DNA of 56,113 bases from Candidatus Flavonifractor merdavium (GCA_019119335.1 DWXF01000055.1:1-56113); one strand, 5' to 3'; shown: positions 9,174 through 18,212, numbered from the stretch's first letter. Numbers and translations: made by a program. Notes: generated from the letters alone by a model not told the origin.

Positions 9174-10415
9174 ATGGAAAAACGCAGAGTAGTCATCACC
9201 GGCATGGGGAGCGTCAATCCCCTGGGGCACAATATTGCCCAAACCTGGCAGGCCGTGAAGGACGGAGTGTGCGGCATCGCCCCCATCACCCAGTATGACG
9301 CTTCCAAGCAGAAGGTCCATCTGGCCGCCGAGGTGAAGGACTGGGAGCCCACCTCCGTGCTGGACAAAAAGGAAGTGCGCCACATGGCCCGCTACTCCCA
9401 GCTGGCCATGGCCTCCGCCAAGGAGGCGGTGGCGGACAGCGGACTGGACCTGGAGGCGGTGGACCAGACCCGCTGCGGCGTGATCGTCTCCAGCGGCGTG
9501 GGCGGCATCGGCATCACCGAGATCGAGCAGATGCGCTGCTCCGAGAAGGGCTTTGACCGGGCCTCCCCCTTCTACATCCCCTCCACCATCGCCAACATGG
9601 GGGCCGGGCTCATCGCCATCGCCTTCGGCTTCCAGGGCATGTGTACCTGCCCGGTGACCGCCTGCGCCGGCGGCACCAACGCGGTGGGCGACGCCTTCCG
9701 GCACATCCGGGACGGCTACGCCGAGGTGATGCTGTGCGGCGGCGCCGAGTCCGCCGTCACCCCCCTGTCCATCGGCGGCTTCACCTCCATGCGGGCCCTC
9801 CACGTGGGCGACGACCCCAAGCGGGCCTCCATTCCCTTTGACGCCGAGCGCTCCGGCTTCGTCATGGGCGAGGGCGCCGGCATCCTGATGCTGGAGGAGT
9901 ATGAGCACGCCAAGGCCCGGGGCGCCAGGATCTACGCCGAGGTGGTGGGCTACGGCGCCACCTGCGACGCCTATCACATGACCGCTCCCGCCCCCAACGG
10001 GGAAGGCGGCGCCCGGGCCATGGCCCAGGCGCTGGCCGACGGCGGCGTGGCCCCGGAGCAGGTGGGCTACATCAACGCCCACGGCACCTCCACCCCTCTG
10101 AACGACTCCGGCGAGACCGCCGCCATCAAGACCGTATTTGGCGAGCACGCCTATCAGATGGCAGTCAGCTCCACCAAGTCCATGACCGGCCACATGCTGG
10201 GGGCTGCCGGCGCGGTAGAGGCCATCTTCACCGCCCTCACCCTGAAGGAGGGCTATCTGCCCGCCACCATTCACTACCAGGTGCCCGACCCGGCCTGCGA
10301 CCTGGACTACGTGCCCAACCAGGGCCGGCAGGCTCAGGTGGAATACGCTCTGTCCAACTCTCTGGGCTTCGGCGGCCACAACGCCTGCCTGCTGCTCAAA
10401 AGATGGGAGGGCTGA
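9174..10415 (+). CDS. fabF: 3-oxoacyl-ACP synthase II
   Basis: A 413-residue elongating condensing enzyme. The active-site cysteine is C164 in TACAGGTNAVG, and the two histidines are in NAHGTSTPLND and SMTGHMLGAAGAVE. The C-terminal NSLGFGGHNACLL is typical. A strong AGGAGGAAC site precedes the start. No FabB or FabA is seen in the window, so any unsaturated fatty acid route is not evident from this cluster. It lies four bases before fabZ. Confidence 0.97.
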   Translation: MEKRRVVITGMGSVNPLGHNIAQTWQAVKDGVCGIAPITQYDASKQKVHLAAEVKDWEPTSVLDKKEVRHMARYSQLAMASAKEAVADSGLDLEAVDQTRCGVIVSSGVGGIGITEIEQMRCSEKGFDRASPFYIPSTIANMGAGLIAIAFGFQGMCTCPVTACAGGTNAVGDAFRHIRDGYAEVMLCGGAESAVTPLSIGGFTSMRALHVGDDPKRASIPFDAERSGFVMGEGAGILMLEEYEHAKARGARIYAEVVGYGATCDAYHMTAPAPNGEGGARAMAQALADGGVAPEQVGYINAHGTSTPLNDSGETAAIKTVFGEHAYQMAVSSTKSMTGHMLGAAGAVEAIFTALTLKEGYLPATIHYQVPDPACDLDYVPNQGRQAQVEYALSNSLGFGGHNACLLLKRWEG

Positions 10416-10418
10416 GGG

Positions 10419-10856
10419 ATGATGCAGTATAACTCCAACGAGATCGCCCAGATCATCCCCCACCGCTACCCCTTCGCCCTGGTGGACCGGATCGTGGACG
10501 GCGAGGAGGGCAAGTGGGCCAAAGGCATCAAGTGCGTCACCGTCAACGAGCCCTTCTTCCAGGGGCACTTTCCCCAGTACCATGTGATGCCCGGCGTGCT
10601 GATCCTGGAGGCCCTTGCCCAGGTGGGAGCGGTGGCTCTGCTGTCCATGCCGGAGAACCGGGGCAAGATCGCTTTCTTCGGCGGCATCAAAAACGCCCGG
10701 TTCCGCCGCCAGGTCACCCCCGGCGATGTGCTGGAGCTGGAGTGTACCCTCATCAAGCAGAAAGGGCCGGTGGGGATCGGAGAGGCCAAAGCCACGGTTA
10801 ACGGCCAGGTGGCGGCCACGGCGGAGCTCACCTTTGCCCTGGGCAAAGATTCCTGA
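10419..10856 (+). CDS. fabZ: 3-hydroxyacyl-ACP dehydratase
   Basis: A 145-residue hot-dog-fold dehydratase that converts 3-hydroxyacyl-ACP to the enoyl form. The family motifs [12 protein letters not shown] (catalytic His) and FFQGHFP...[12 protein letters not shown] (catalytic Glu) are present in order. The start is ATG 10419 or the next codon but one (10422); the GAGGG site suits either. It is the last enzyme of the cluster. In related clostridial clusters accB often lies next to fabZ, so the acpP-accBCDA-fabHKDGFZ order here is a variant. Confidence 0.96.
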   Translation: MMQYNSNEIAQIIPHRYPFALVDRIVDGEEGKWAKGIKCVTVNEPFFQGHFPQYHVMPGVLILEALAQVGAVALLSMPENRGKIAFFGGIKNARFRRQVTPGDVLELECTLIKQKGPVGIGEAKATVNGQVAATAELTFALGKDS

Positions 10857-10885
10857 TTGCCCGTTCCTCCGCCGTTTGATATAAT
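10857..10885 (+). promoter_or_regulatory. Promoter of the MarR-family gene
   Basis: TTGCCC (10857-10862) and TATAAT (10880-10885), 17-base spacer, starting immediately after the fabZ stop. It allows the regulator to be made independently of the fab transcript. Confidence 0.65.
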
Positions 10886-10917
10886 GAATAAAATGATCGA
10901 AATGCGGAGGCTGCGGC

Positions 10918-11373
10918 ATGCTGGAACAGAGATTTGAAGCTGTGTATACAAAATTCAAGCTGCATTTTTATCAGGAAATTTTTGAGCGCTTCCAGAACCG
11001 GGAGGCCAGCCTGACCACGGTGGAGACCTTCGCTATGGAGACCATCCAGGCCCTGGGCTCCCCCACAGTAAACGAGTTTGCCTCTTTCATGCGTATCTCC
11101 CCGCCCAACGCGGCGTACAAGATCAACAGCCTCATCCGCAAGGGGTATGTGCAAAAGATCCAGTCCGCTCAGGACAAGCGGGAATACCATTTACAGGTAA
11201 CCCAGAAGTACCGGGACTACTATAACATCAGCAACGACTATGTCCATGTGGTCACCGAGCGGATGCGGCAGCGGTTCACCCCGGAGGAGTGCGCCAAGCT
11301 GGAGGAGATGCTGGCCATCATCAGCAAGGAGCTGATGCCGGAAATCAACCTGGGCGCAGCGGAAGCGCCATAA
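10918..11373 (+). CDS. MarR-family regulator, probable fatty-acid repressor (FabT-like)
   Basis: A 151-residue winged-helix MarR protein. The recognisable part is NEFASFMRISPPNAAYKINSLIRKGYVQKIQSAQDKREYHLQVT, with the recognition helix followed by the wing (D-K-R). A GCGGAGG site precedes the start by eight bases. It follows fabZ after 61 bases and has its own promoter (10857-10885). MarR proteins beside fab clusters in Firmicutes (FabT) repress the cluster using acyl-ACP as co-repressor, and that role is inferred here from position. The likely target is the AT-rich region 1737-1775, although no matching repeat was found at its own promoter. Confidence 0.8.
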   Translation: MLEQRFEAVYTKFKLHFYQEIFERFQNREASLTTVETFAMETIQALGSPTVNEFASFMRISPPNAAYKINSLIRKGYVQKIQSAQDKREYHLQVTQKYRDYYNISNDYVHVVTERMRQRFTPEECAKLEEMLAIISKELMPEINLGAAEAP

Positions 11374-11383
11374 AGCAAAGAAA

Positions 11384-11424
11384 AACGGCCCGACCGGTTC
11401 AATGAACCGGTCGGGCCGTTTCCC
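11384..11424 (+). terminator. Bidirectional terminator
   Basis: A 17-base-pair perfect stem (11384-11400 with 11404-11420) has a three-base loop, with T-rich sequence after it on the plus strand and a run of T on the minus strand. It ends both the MarR gene and the converging SPFH/Arc unit. Confidence 0.92.
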
Positions 11425-11427
11425 TTT

Positions 11428-11631
11428 TCATTTGATGTCCAGCTCCGGAGGTACGTCGATTTCGTCGGAGACATACTTCCCGTTCTTCTTCCGCTGACGG
11501 ACACACTCGGTAAGCAGATACTCGATCTGTCCGTTCACCGAGCGGAAATCGTCCTCCGCCCAGGCGGCAATGGCGGCGTACAGCTTGGGGGACAGACGCA
11601 GAGGCACCTGCTTCTTGCCATCGGACGCCAT
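11428..11631 (-). CDS. Arc-like ribbon-helix-helix protein
   Basis: A 67-residue protein with a ribbon-helix-helix DNA-binding pattern: a short basic strand (QVPLRLS), then helices around [13 protein letters not shown] and [17 protein letters not shown]. Proteins of this type dimerise and insert the strand into the major groove. The ATG at 11631 was chosen because it lies one base after the stop of the SPFH gene (TGATATG), a coupled arrangement; a longer reading would run into that gene. It is the second gene of a two-gene unit. A role as autoregulator of the unit is an inference, supported by a palindrome at the promoter end (12683-12704). Confidence 0.7.
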   Translation of the reverse strand: MASDGKKQVPLRLSPKLYAAIAAWAEDDFRSVNGQIEYLLTECVRQRKKNGKYVSDEIDVPPELDIK

Positions 11632-11632
11632 A

Positions 11633-12664
11633 TCAATACAGACTGCCGGAGTTGACCACCGGCTGGGCATCCCGGTTGCCGCAGAGCACCACCAGCAGGT
11701 TGGACACCATGGCGGCCTTCCGCTCCTCGTCCAGCTCCACCACCTGCTTCTCGCTCAGGCGCTCCAGGGCCATCTCCACCATACCCACGGCCCCGTCCAC
11801 AATCATTTTCCGGGCGTCGATGATGGCGGAGGCCTGCTGCCGCTGGAGCATCACCGCCGCAATCTCAGGGGCATAGGCCAAATACGTAATGCGGGCCTCG
11901 ATGATCTCCAGCCCCGCCTGGGCTACCTTGCTCTGGATCTCGTCCTTGATGCGCCCGGCCACCACCTCGCTGGAGCCCCGCAGGCTGCCCTCGTCGGCGA
12001 TGCCGTCCCCGGTGGTGTCCACGTTGGGGGCCACGTCATAGGGGTAGATACGCACAATGTTGCGCAGAGCGCTGTCACACTGGAGGGACAGGTACTCCTT
12101 GTAGTTGTCCACGTCGAACACCGCCTTGGCGGTGTCCACCACCCGCCACATGACGGCAATGCCGATCTCCACCGGATTGCCCAGGCAATCGTTGATCTTT
12201 TGGCGGTTGTTGTTCAGGGTCATGATCTTCAGGGAGATCCGCTTGCCTGCGGTCTCCGCGTCCACCTTCAGGGACACAGCCTTGCCGCCGCCGTCCACGT
12301 CCCCGCTCTGGTTGAGTCTGGTCTTGGCGGCGGGGTTCACGCCGGAGCAGAAGGGGTTGACATAATAGAAACCCTCTCCCTTCAGGGTACCCACATACTT
12401 ACCGAACAGGGTGAGCACCAGGGCCTCCTGAGGCTTGAGCACCTTCAGGCCGCACAGGAAGATCCACCCCAGGGCCAGCCAGGCAATGCACACCACGATA
12501 ACCGCAATGGCCAGCGGGTCGGGGCCGCCAAACCAGGCGGACTCGGCGGCCTCTTCCCGGATAATGCCCCACACCAGGCCCACCATAGCCACCACATACA
12601 GCGCCAAAAGCAGCAGCAACATAGCCATACCGTTTTTATGCTTTTCAATAATCTTCTCTTTCAT
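11633..12664 (-). CDS. SPFH-domain membrane protein
   Basis: A 343-residue member of the stomatin/prohibitin/flotillin superfamily. Two hydrophobic segments near residues 13-33 and 49-72 anchor it. The SPFH domain follows ([31 protein letters not shown] ... [15 protein letters not shown]). Then comes a helical region with [35 protein letters not shown]. Such proteins organise membrane microdomains, but the client is not known. ATG 12664 was chosen because GGAGGTG precedes it by six bases. A small Arc-like gene follows after one base, a pairing I recall from other gut Clostridia. Confidence 0.85.
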   Translation of the reverse strand: MKEKIIEKHKNGMAMLLLLLALYVVAMVGLVWGIIREEAAESAWFGGPDPLAIAVIVVCIAWLALGWIFLCGLKVLKPQEALVLTLFGKYVGTLKGEGFYYVNPFCSGVNPAAKTRLNQSGDVDGGGKAVSLKVDAETAGKRISLKIMTLNNNRQKINDCLGNPVEIGIAVMWRVVDTAKAVFDVDNYKEYLSLQCDSALRNIVRIYPYDVAPNVDTTGDGIADEGSLRGSSEVVAGRIKDEIQSKVAQAGLEIIEARITYLAYAPEIAAVMLQRQQASAIIDARKMIVDGAVGMVEMALERLSEKQVVELDEERKAAMVSNLLVVLCGNRDAQPVVNSGSLY

Positions 12665-12682
12665 CAGAGCACCTCCGCTCCT

Positions 12683-12704
12683 TTTTGATATCAAAATAAT
12701 ATCA
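12683..12704 (-). promoter_or_regulatory. Palindrome and tandem half-sites before the SPFH gene
   Basis: TTTTGATATCAAAA (12683-12696) is a perfect 14-base palindrome. The sequence ATATCA recurs at 12688-12693 and 12699-12704, eleven bases apart, about one helical turn. It lies about 20 bases before the start codon, in an AT-rich patch. Tandem half-sites of this kind suit ribbon-helix-helix proteins, and the neighbour at 11428 encodes one. This is an inference. Confidence 0.4.
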
Positions 12705-12743
12705 CTTTAATATTCTCCTGTCAAGGCCTTCCCGACCGCAGAC

Positions 12744-12778
12744 GGAAAAAACCACCGGTCCGTCGGGACCGGTGGTTT
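12744..12778 (-). terminator. Rho-independent terminator after lgt
   Basis: On the minus strand AACCACCGGTCC (arms 12750-12761 and 12766-12777) forms a 12-base-pair stem with a four-base loop, followed by TTTTTT (12749-12744 read in reverse). It ends the rodA-M16-M16-lgt unit. Confidence 0.9.
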
Positions 12779-12794
12779 CGCCATAGGTTCAGGG

Positions 12795-13859
12795 TCACTT
12801 TTTCTCCCCTTTGACCAGCACTTCGGACAGGTCTCCCCGCTCCCGCAGGGATTGGACCAGTTCTCTGACCGCCTGGGGATCGCCGCCCTTGGGCAGAGCG
12901 TACTCCTCGGTCCGGGCAAAGTCCTGGGCCAGCAGCTTTTTCTGTTTCTCCAGCCAGGAGCCCCCCTCCCCTTCCGGATAGACCAGGGCCACCAGCCGGG
13001 GGTGGGCCTTCATCTGGTTCACCCACAGCTTGGCCGGATCGTGCTTTCTGGGCAGCAGGAAAATCAGCAGTACGATGGCCACGGCGGCAGTTGCAAAGCC
13101 AAAGACCTGGGATACCCGGATGGGGGTATTGAGGAAATAGAGGCTGTCGGTGCGCAGGCCCTCGATGAAGCCCCGGCCCACGCCGTACCAGGCGAAATAG
13201 CTCAGGAAAATCTGGCCGTCAAACTTCCGCCACCGCCTGGCCACCTGGATGAGCAGCAGAAGCCCCACCAGGTTCCACAGGGACTCGTACAAAAAGGTGG
13301 GGTGGACCTCCATGTACTGCCGGGTTCCGTCCACATACTGGTAAATGCCCATCCGCCAGGGCAGATCGGTGGGGCCGCCGTGGGCCTCGATGTTGACAAA
13401 ATTGCCCCAGCGGCCGACCATCTGCCCGATGAGCAGTCCAAAGGAGCCCAGGTCGGCAAAGGCCAGGAACCTGATCTTCCGCACCTTGCAGAACACCAGC
13501 AGGGTGAGTACCGCCATGGTCACGCCGCCGTAGATGGCCAGTCCGCCGTCCCAGATGCGCACCATGGCGCCGAAATCCCAGGAGCCGTCCGCCCGGCGGT
13601 AGAGCTCCGGATAAAAGATAATGTAATAGACTCTGGCCCCGATGATGGACAGCGGCACGGCGAAAAAGAGCATGTCGATGATGTCATCCTGCCGGATGCC
13701 GAATTTCGGGGCCTGCCGGGAGCAGTACATCACCGCCAGCAAAAAGCCGGCGGCGATGATGATGCCATACCAATATACAGGCCAGCTGCCCACGTGGAAG
13801 GCCACCCGATTCAGCTGAAACTCCAGCCCCAGCCCGGGGAACGAGACGGTGCCCATCAT
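12795..13859 (-). CDS. lgt: Prolipoprotein diacylglyceryl transferase with C-terminal extension
   Basis: A 354-residue integral membrane enzyme that transfers diacylglycerol from phosphatidylglycerol to the lipobox cysteine of prelipoproteins. The Lgt signature GRWGNFVNIEAHGG is visible near residue 150, with several membrane segments (VYWYGIIIAAGFLLAVMY, LLIQVA, FATAAVAIVLLIFLL). Residues after about 280 form a soluble, charged tail (LVALVYPEGEGGSW...EVLVKGEKK) beyond the usual family length of around 270-290. ATG 13859 overlaps the stop of the upstream peptidase gene (ATGA); a second Met follows at once. It has many substrates in this window, including the lipoproteins at 28605, 30100 and 53185. 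Confidence 0.95.
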   Translation of the reverse strand: MMGTVSFPGLGLEFQLNRVAFHVGSWPVYWYGIIIAAGFLLAVMYCSRQAPKFGIRQDDIIDMLFFAVPLSIIGARVYYIIFYPELYRRADGSWDFGAMVRIWDGGLAIYGGVTMAVLTLLVFCKVRKIRFLAFADLGSFGLLIGQMVGRWGNFVNIEAHGGPTDLPWRMGIYQYVDGTRQYMEVHPTFLYESLWNLVGLLLLIQVARRWRKFDGQIFLSYFAWYGVGRGFIEGLRTDSLYFLNTPIRVSQVFGFATAAVAIVLLIFLLPRKHDPAKLWVNQMKAHPRLVALVYPEGEGGSWLEKQKKLLAQDFARTEEYALPKGGDPQAVRELVQSLRERGDLSEVLVKGEKK

Positions 13860-15133
13860 CCCGCCTCCCCCGGCCGGACCACGGCCAGCCCGCAGCGCTC
13901 AGGGGTCACCCACCGGCGGATGCAATCCTCCACGTCAGCCTGGGAGATGGCGTCAAAGATCTCCGGGAACCGGAAATACTCCACGCCGGCAAAGTGATTC
14001 TGGGCCAGCTGGATGCACGCATTCTCAAAGGAGTTGAGCCCTCGGACCTTGGCGCCGTACACGCCCTTCTTGATCCGGGCAAACAGGGCGGCATCCACCC
14101 CTTCCCGGGCCAGCCGCTGGGCCTCGGCCAGAACGGCGTCCCGCACCTTGCGGGGGTCTCGGCTCTCCCCTCCGGCCGCCATCAGGGCGCAGCCGGGATA
14201 GACCTCAAACCCGTAGCCGAAGTTCTTGTTGATCAGGCCCTCGCCATACAGCTTGGCATACAGGGGGCTGGAGCTGCCCAGCAGCGCCTCGCAGGCCAGC
14301 TCTCCCGTCAGCTCCCGGCGGAGCCACTCCTCTCCCCGGACGGCAGGGTCACACTTGAAGCCCAACTGGAAGATGGGGCTGGACACCTCCATGGTCAACT
14401 CCTTCTCCCCGGCGGCGGCCCGCTGGTCCTCCTCCCCGCCGTAGTCCCGGTCGATGGGGGTTCCGGATTCCTGGGGCAGGATCTTTCGGGCGACTGCGCA
14501 CACCTGCTCCGGGTCCACATCCCCCGCCACGGTGAGCACCATGTTGGCCGGGGTATAGAAGGCCTTGTGGCAGGAGTAGAGGGTACCGGCGGTAATCTTG
14601 GCGATGGACTCCTGGGTACCGGCAATGGGCACCCGGATGGGGTGATGGTCGTAGAGGCACTCCATCAGGGCGTAAAACACCTGGTTTTCCGGATCGTCTT
14701 CCACCATGCGGATCTCCTGGCCGATAATCCCCTGCTCCTTGTCCACGCTCTCCTGGGTGAACCAGGGGATGGAGACAAAGGAGAGGAGAATCTCCAGGTT
14801 GTCAAAAAACTTGTCGGTGCTCTCAAAGAAATAGCCGGTGATGGCCGAGCTGGTAAAGGCGTTGGGAGAGGCTCCGTTGGCCGCCAGGTCCTGCAGGGCG
14901 TTGCCGTCCTGGGTGTCGAACATCTTGTGCTCCAGGAAGTGGGCCACCCCGGCGGGGGTGTTTTTCCACGCCCCGTCCAGCCGGAACCGCATATCCATGC
15001 CGCCATAGTTGGTGGCGAAAAAGGCGTAGCTCTTCTGGAAATCCCGGCGGCGGTCCACATAGATGTGGAGCCCGTTTTCCAGGATCTCATGAAATACGGT
15101 CTCCCCCAGACGGGGGTACTGCTTGCTTACCAT
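13856..15133 (-). CDS. M16-family zinc peptidase (YmfH-like)
   Basis: A 425-residue member of the pitrilysin/insulinase family. The inverted zinc motif HFLEH (in AGVAHFLEHKMF, about residue 65-69) is intact, and the downstream Glu region (ESVDKEQGIIGQEIRMVEDDP) supplies the third ligand. The C-terminal half is the second M16 fold. It lies three bases after a paralogue of about the same length that lacks the HxxEH motif, the usual active/inactive pair of two-subunit M16 peptidases. The substrate is unknown. The stop overlaps lgt by four bases. Confidence 0.9.
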   Translation of the reverse strand: MVSKQYPRLGETVFHEILENGLHIYVDRRRDFQKSYAFFATNYGGMDMRFRLDGAWKNTPAGVAHFLEHKMFDTQDGNALQDLAANGASPNAFTSSAITGYFFESTDKFFDNLEILLSFVSIPWFTQESVDKEQGIIGQEIRMVEDDPENQVFYALMECLYDHHPIRVPIAGTQESIAKITAGTLYSCHKAFYTPANMVLTVAGDVDPEQVCAVARKILPQESGTPIDRDYGGEEDQRAAAGEKELTMEVSSPIFQLGFKCDPAVRGEEWLRRELTGELACEALLGSSSPLYAKLYGEGLINKNFGYGFEVYPGCALMAAGGESRDPRKVRDAVLAEAQRLAREGVDAALFARIKKGVYGAKVRGLNSFENACIQLAQNHFAGVEYFRFPEIFDAISQADVEDCIRRWVTPERCGLAVVRPGEAG

Positions 15134-15136
15134 AGG

Positions 15137-16414
15137 TCACTCCCTGCCTTTCAGGAAATATACGGTGTCCAGGGTCAGGTCCTGGGCCGCGGTCACCACC
15201 TGCTCCCGGGTCACCCGCTCCACCCGGTCGGCCAGCTGGTCCGGGCCCTCCTCCAGCCCGGCGGCGGCCTGGCCCAGCCAGTAGTCCTCCAGCCGGCTCT
15301 GGGTATCCAGTGTAGTGAGCAGGGTGCTCACCACCGAGCGGCGGGCCCACTCCAGCTCGTCGTCGCTGAAGTCCCCGGTCTGGCATTTGTAGAGCTGGGA
15401 GAGGATCTCCCCCTCCGCCTGCCCCACCTTGTCAAACTCCACTCCGGAGGAGACCAGCATCACGTCTTTGTATTTCATCAGCCCGGAGCTGGCGTAATAG
15501 CACAGGCTCAGCTTTTCCCGCACGTTCATAAAGAGCTTGGAGGTGGTGGTGCCGCCGTAAATGGCGTTTGCCAGGGTCAGGGCGGGGTACTGCTCGTCCC
15601 AGGCATCGGTATTGGTGCGGAAGCCCATGGACAGCTTGCCCTGGGTCACGTCCAGCCGTTCCTCCACCCGGCGGGGCGGTCTGGGGGCCTTCTTCTTGGC
15701 CGGACGGGCCACGGTCTGACGAGTTCCCTCTGCCGGCAGACCGTTCACCAGGGGGGCAAAGGCCGCCTGCACCCGCTCCAGTTCGGCGGAGCCGCAGTAA
15801 TAGAGCTCCACCTGGGCCTCCCCCAGCAGCCGCTGGTACTGTGCCCACAGCCCCTTGGCGTCAATGGTCCGGGCGGACTCCTCGCTGCCCAGCCGGTCTA
15901 CCCCAAAGGGCTCGTCCCCGCACATCTCGGCCACCACCCGCAGCTGGGCATACTGCCGCTTGTCGTTGACCTGGGCCCGAATACGGTCGATCAGGTTGTC
16001 CTTCTCCTGGCGGGTATAGTCAGGGCAGAAGGCGCCGTCCTGGGTGTAGGGCCGCAGCAGAACCTCCGCCAGCAGCTCCGCCGCCGGCTCCAGCACCCGC
16101 TCTCCCTCCAGGGTGTAGGCGTCGTCCAGAAAGCTGCCCACAAAGCCCACACACTGGGCCTCTCCCTTCTTGCGCACCACAGGTTCCAGCGAGCCGCCGT
16201 ACAGCTCATCCAGCGCGGCAGAGAGGGTCTCCAGATCGGGGTGCTCCGCAGTGCCCCGGCGGAGCACCATGGGCACCAGCGCATTGCACGCAGCGTCCTG
16301 GGCGGAGAGCGGGGTCAAAAAGTGGGCGGCCAGCACACTGGATTTGAATTTCTTGGTCTGCACCGCCGTCAAATGGACGCCGGGGCGCAAGGTAAGCCTT
16401 GTGACCTTCATCAT
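15137..16414 (-). CDS. M16-family peptidase-like protein, inactive partner (YmfF-like)
   Basis: A 425-residue M16-fold protein. The region where the zinc motif should be reads HFLTPLSAQDAACNALVPMVL, so HxxEH is absent and the protein is probably not catalytic. It probably forms a heterodimer with the product of the next gene, as in known two-subunit M16 peptidases. The R-Y pair late in the protein (TLANAIYGGTTTSKLFMNVREKLSLCYYASS) is kept; in this family it helps bind substrate. The start at 16414 follows AAAGGA by eleven bases; upstream in-frame Met codons have weaker support. Confidence 0.85.
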   Translation of the reverse strand: MMKVTRLTLRPGVHLTAVQTKKFKSSVLAAHFLTPLSAQDAACNALVPMVLRRGTAEHPDLETLSAALDELYGGSLEPVVRKKGEAQCVGFVGSFLDDAYTLEGERVLEPAAELLAEVLLRPYTQDGAFCPDYTRQEKDNLIDRIRAQVNDKRQYAQLRVVAEMCGDEPFGVDRLGSEESARTIDAKGLWAQYQRLLGEAQVELYYCGSAELERVQAAFAPLVNGLPAEGTRQTVARPAKKKAPRPPRRVEERLDVTQGKLSMGFRTNTDAWDEQYPALTLANAIYGGTTTSKLFMNVREKLSLCYYASSGLMKYKDVMLVSSGVEFDKVGQAEGEILSQLYKCQTGDFSDDELEWARRSVVSTLLTTLDTQSRLEDYWLGQAAAGLEEGPDQLADRVERVTREQVVTAAQDLTLDTVYFLKGRE

Positions 16415-16493
16415 GGAACAATCCATCCTTTCCGTTTCCAACATAGCCTGCCTCATTTTAGCCGGGCTATGCGCATAAACAAAAGATAGGGCC

Positions 16494-17675
16494 TTACAGC
16501 TGATTTCTGTCCCGCAGCCAGCTGGGCAGAGACCGCATTTTGATGCCCGATATGATCCCCATGGCCGCAAACATGGTGACAATGGAGGATCCGCCATAGC
16601 TGATAAAGGGCAGCGTCAGGCCCACTACCGGGAAGATATACAGGCACATTCCTACATTGACCCCCACCTGGGCCAGCAGCATGCCGGCGTAGCCCATGGC
16701 GATCAGGGCGCTCTGGTGGGAGCAGGCCCGGCGGGCCACCCAGACGCACCGCAGAATGATAAGCGCCAGCATCAACAGCAGCAGGCAGCAGCCGATCAGG
16801 CCGAACTCCTCTCCGCACACGGCAAAGATCTCGTCCGTCTCCCGGGCGGGCAGGGCCTGCTTGTAACTGCTCTGGGTCTGGATGCCCTGGAGATACCCCA
16901 TACCGGTGAGGCCGCCGCTGCCGATGGCCATGATGCTCCGGGTCTGCTGCCAGCCTACGTCCTGGGTCTGCTCATAAATGGTGTCCGGATTACCCAGAAT
17001 ATGGTCAATGACCACGGTAAACCGCTTCATGAAATACATATCGCTGACATGGGGCCAGATGAGCACGATACCAACGACGCACACCACTGCCGCCAGCAGA
17101 AACCAGCGTTTTTTTACCCCACCCGTCCAGGCCATGACCACAAAAATGAAAAGGTAGGTCAGGCCCATGCCGAAATCTCCCGATGTGACCGCAATGACGC
17201 CGAACATGAACAGCGTGTGCCCGGCAATCTGGAATACCGCAGACGGGCGGCTGATCCCCTTCTCCCGCAGTTTATTGATCTGCCAGGCCAGTACCAGCAC
17301 AAAGGTCAGCTTGGCCAGCTCCGCCGGCTGGATGTTCACCGGGAAGCCCGGAATGCTGATCCAGCTGCGGTTGCCGCCCGCCTCAACGCCCAGCGGGGTA
17401 CGCACCAGGAGGTTGACCACCAGGTTGAATGCCAGCATCCATTTCCAGGATTTTTCCGTAAAAAGCTCAATGTCCACCGAGGACATGAGCACATATACCA
17501 GTATACCCAGCAGGATGGCCACCGACTGGACAATCATATTGCGGTTGGTCTCCAGATAACGGGTGGCGCTATATATCAAAACCAGGCCATATCCGCTGGC
17601 CGCCAGACAGAAGGCCAGCAGCAGCCGGTCGCCCCGGTCAAGAAACGCCCGGATGGAATCGGTAAACCAGGACAA
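16494..17675 (-). CDS. rodA: SEDS-family peptidoglycan polymerase (RodA/FtsW/SpoVE)
   Basis: A 393-residue membrane protein with about ten hydrophobic segments, of the shape, elongation, division and sporulation family. These proteins polymerise lipid II into glycan strands with a partner class B penicillin-binding protein. The typical C-terminal motif VGLTLPFISYGGSSIVTMFAAMGIISGI is present, and the large extracellular loop lies between residues of about 200-270. It starts at TTG 17675, preceded by a GGGGGCGGAG site. RodA is the best guess; FtsW or SpoVE roles cannot be excluded from sequence alone. No partner PBP is nearby. Confidence 0.85.
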   Translation of the reverse strand: MSWFTDSIRAFLDRGDRLLLAFCLAASGYGLVLIYSATRYLETNRNMIVQSVAILLGILVYVLMSSVDIELFTEKSWKWMLAFNLVVNLLVRTPLGVEAGGNRSWISIPGFPVNIQPAELAKLTFVLVLAWQINKLREKGISRPSAVFQIAGHTLFMFGVIAVTSGDFGMGLTYLFIFVVMAWTGGVKKRWFLLAAVVCVVGIVLIWPHVSDMYFMKRFTVVIDHILGNPDTIYEQTQDVGWQQTRSIMAIGSGGLTGMGYLQGIQTQSSYKQALPARETDEIFAVCGEEFGLIGCCLLLLMLALIILRCVWVARRACSHQSALIAMGYAGMLLAQVGVNVGMCLYIFPVVGLTLPFISYGGSSIVTMFAAMGIISGIKMRSLPSWLRDRNQL

Positions 17676-17722
17676 TGCTCCGCCCCCTTTCTTACAGAAG
17701 CCATTTTAGTTTACCATCTTTT

Positions 17723-17751
17723 TTGCGTTTGGTAAACGGCTGTGTTATAAT
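17723..17751 (+). promoter_or_regulatory. Promoter of tsaE-tsaB-upp with overlapping inverted repeat
   Basis: TTGCGT (17723-17728) and TATAAT (17746-17751), 17-base spacer. GTTTACCA (17709-17716) and TGGTAAAC (17730-17737) form an eight-base inverted repeat that brackets the -35 element, so it may be an operator. Confidence 0.6.
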
Positions 17752-17783
17752 AATTAAGCGATTCTTTACAATTGAGGTGCTGT

Positions 17784-18212
17784 ATGGAAGTTATCTCCAA
17801 TTCCCCGGCAGAGACCGAGGAACTGGGCGCGCATCTGGCGGCCCGACTGGCCCCCGGCTCTATTGTCGCCTTTACCGGCGACCTGGGCGCCGGTAAAACC
17901 GCCTTTACCCGAGGACTGGCCCGGGGCTTAGGCGTGGAGGAGCGGGTGACCAGCCCCACCTTTACCATCGTCAACGAATACGAAGGGGGCCGCCTGCCCC
18001 TGTTCCACTTTGATATGTACCGCCTGGGCTCCTCGGAGGAGCTCTTTGATATCGGCTGGGAGGACTATCTGGCCCGGGGCGGCGTGTGCGCGGTGGAGTG
18101 GAGTGAAATCATCGACGACGCGCTGGAGGGGGATGTGATCCGCGTGGATATCCGCCGGGGCGACAGCGATGACCAGCGTATCATTACCATTACCGGAGGT
18201 GCCGATATATGA
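17784..18212 (+). CDS. tsaE: tRNA threonylcarbamoyladenosine biosynthesis ATPase
   Basis: A 142-residue P-loop ATPase that works with TsaB and TsaD to make the universal t6A37 modification of ANN-decoding tRNAs. The Walker A motif is [14 protein letters not shown] near residue 34-41, then [14 protein letters not shown], a Walker B-like FHFDMYRL and the conserved EWSE. Length is typical. ATG 17784 was chosen with GAGGTG eight bases upstream. The stop overlaps tsaB by four bases. TsaD and TsaC are not in the window. Confidence 0.95.
   Translation: MEVISNSPAETEELGAHLAARLAPGSIVAFTGDLGAGKTAFTRGLARGLGVEERVTSPTFTIVNEYEGGRLPLFHFDMYRLGSSEELFDIGWEDYLARGGVCAVEWSEIIDDALEGDVIRVDIRRGDSDDQRIITITGGADI

Noticed and set aside
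8349-10958. An 869-residue minus-strand reading frame across fabG, fabF and fabZ
   Set aside because: It is a shadow of GC-rich plus-strand genes with clear catalytic motifs. Its product is low-complexity Gly/His/Val-rich sequence.
13994-16489. An 831-residue plus-strand reading frame across the two M16 genes
   Set aside because: It is an antisense shadow of the M16 genes with no motif and no ribosome site.
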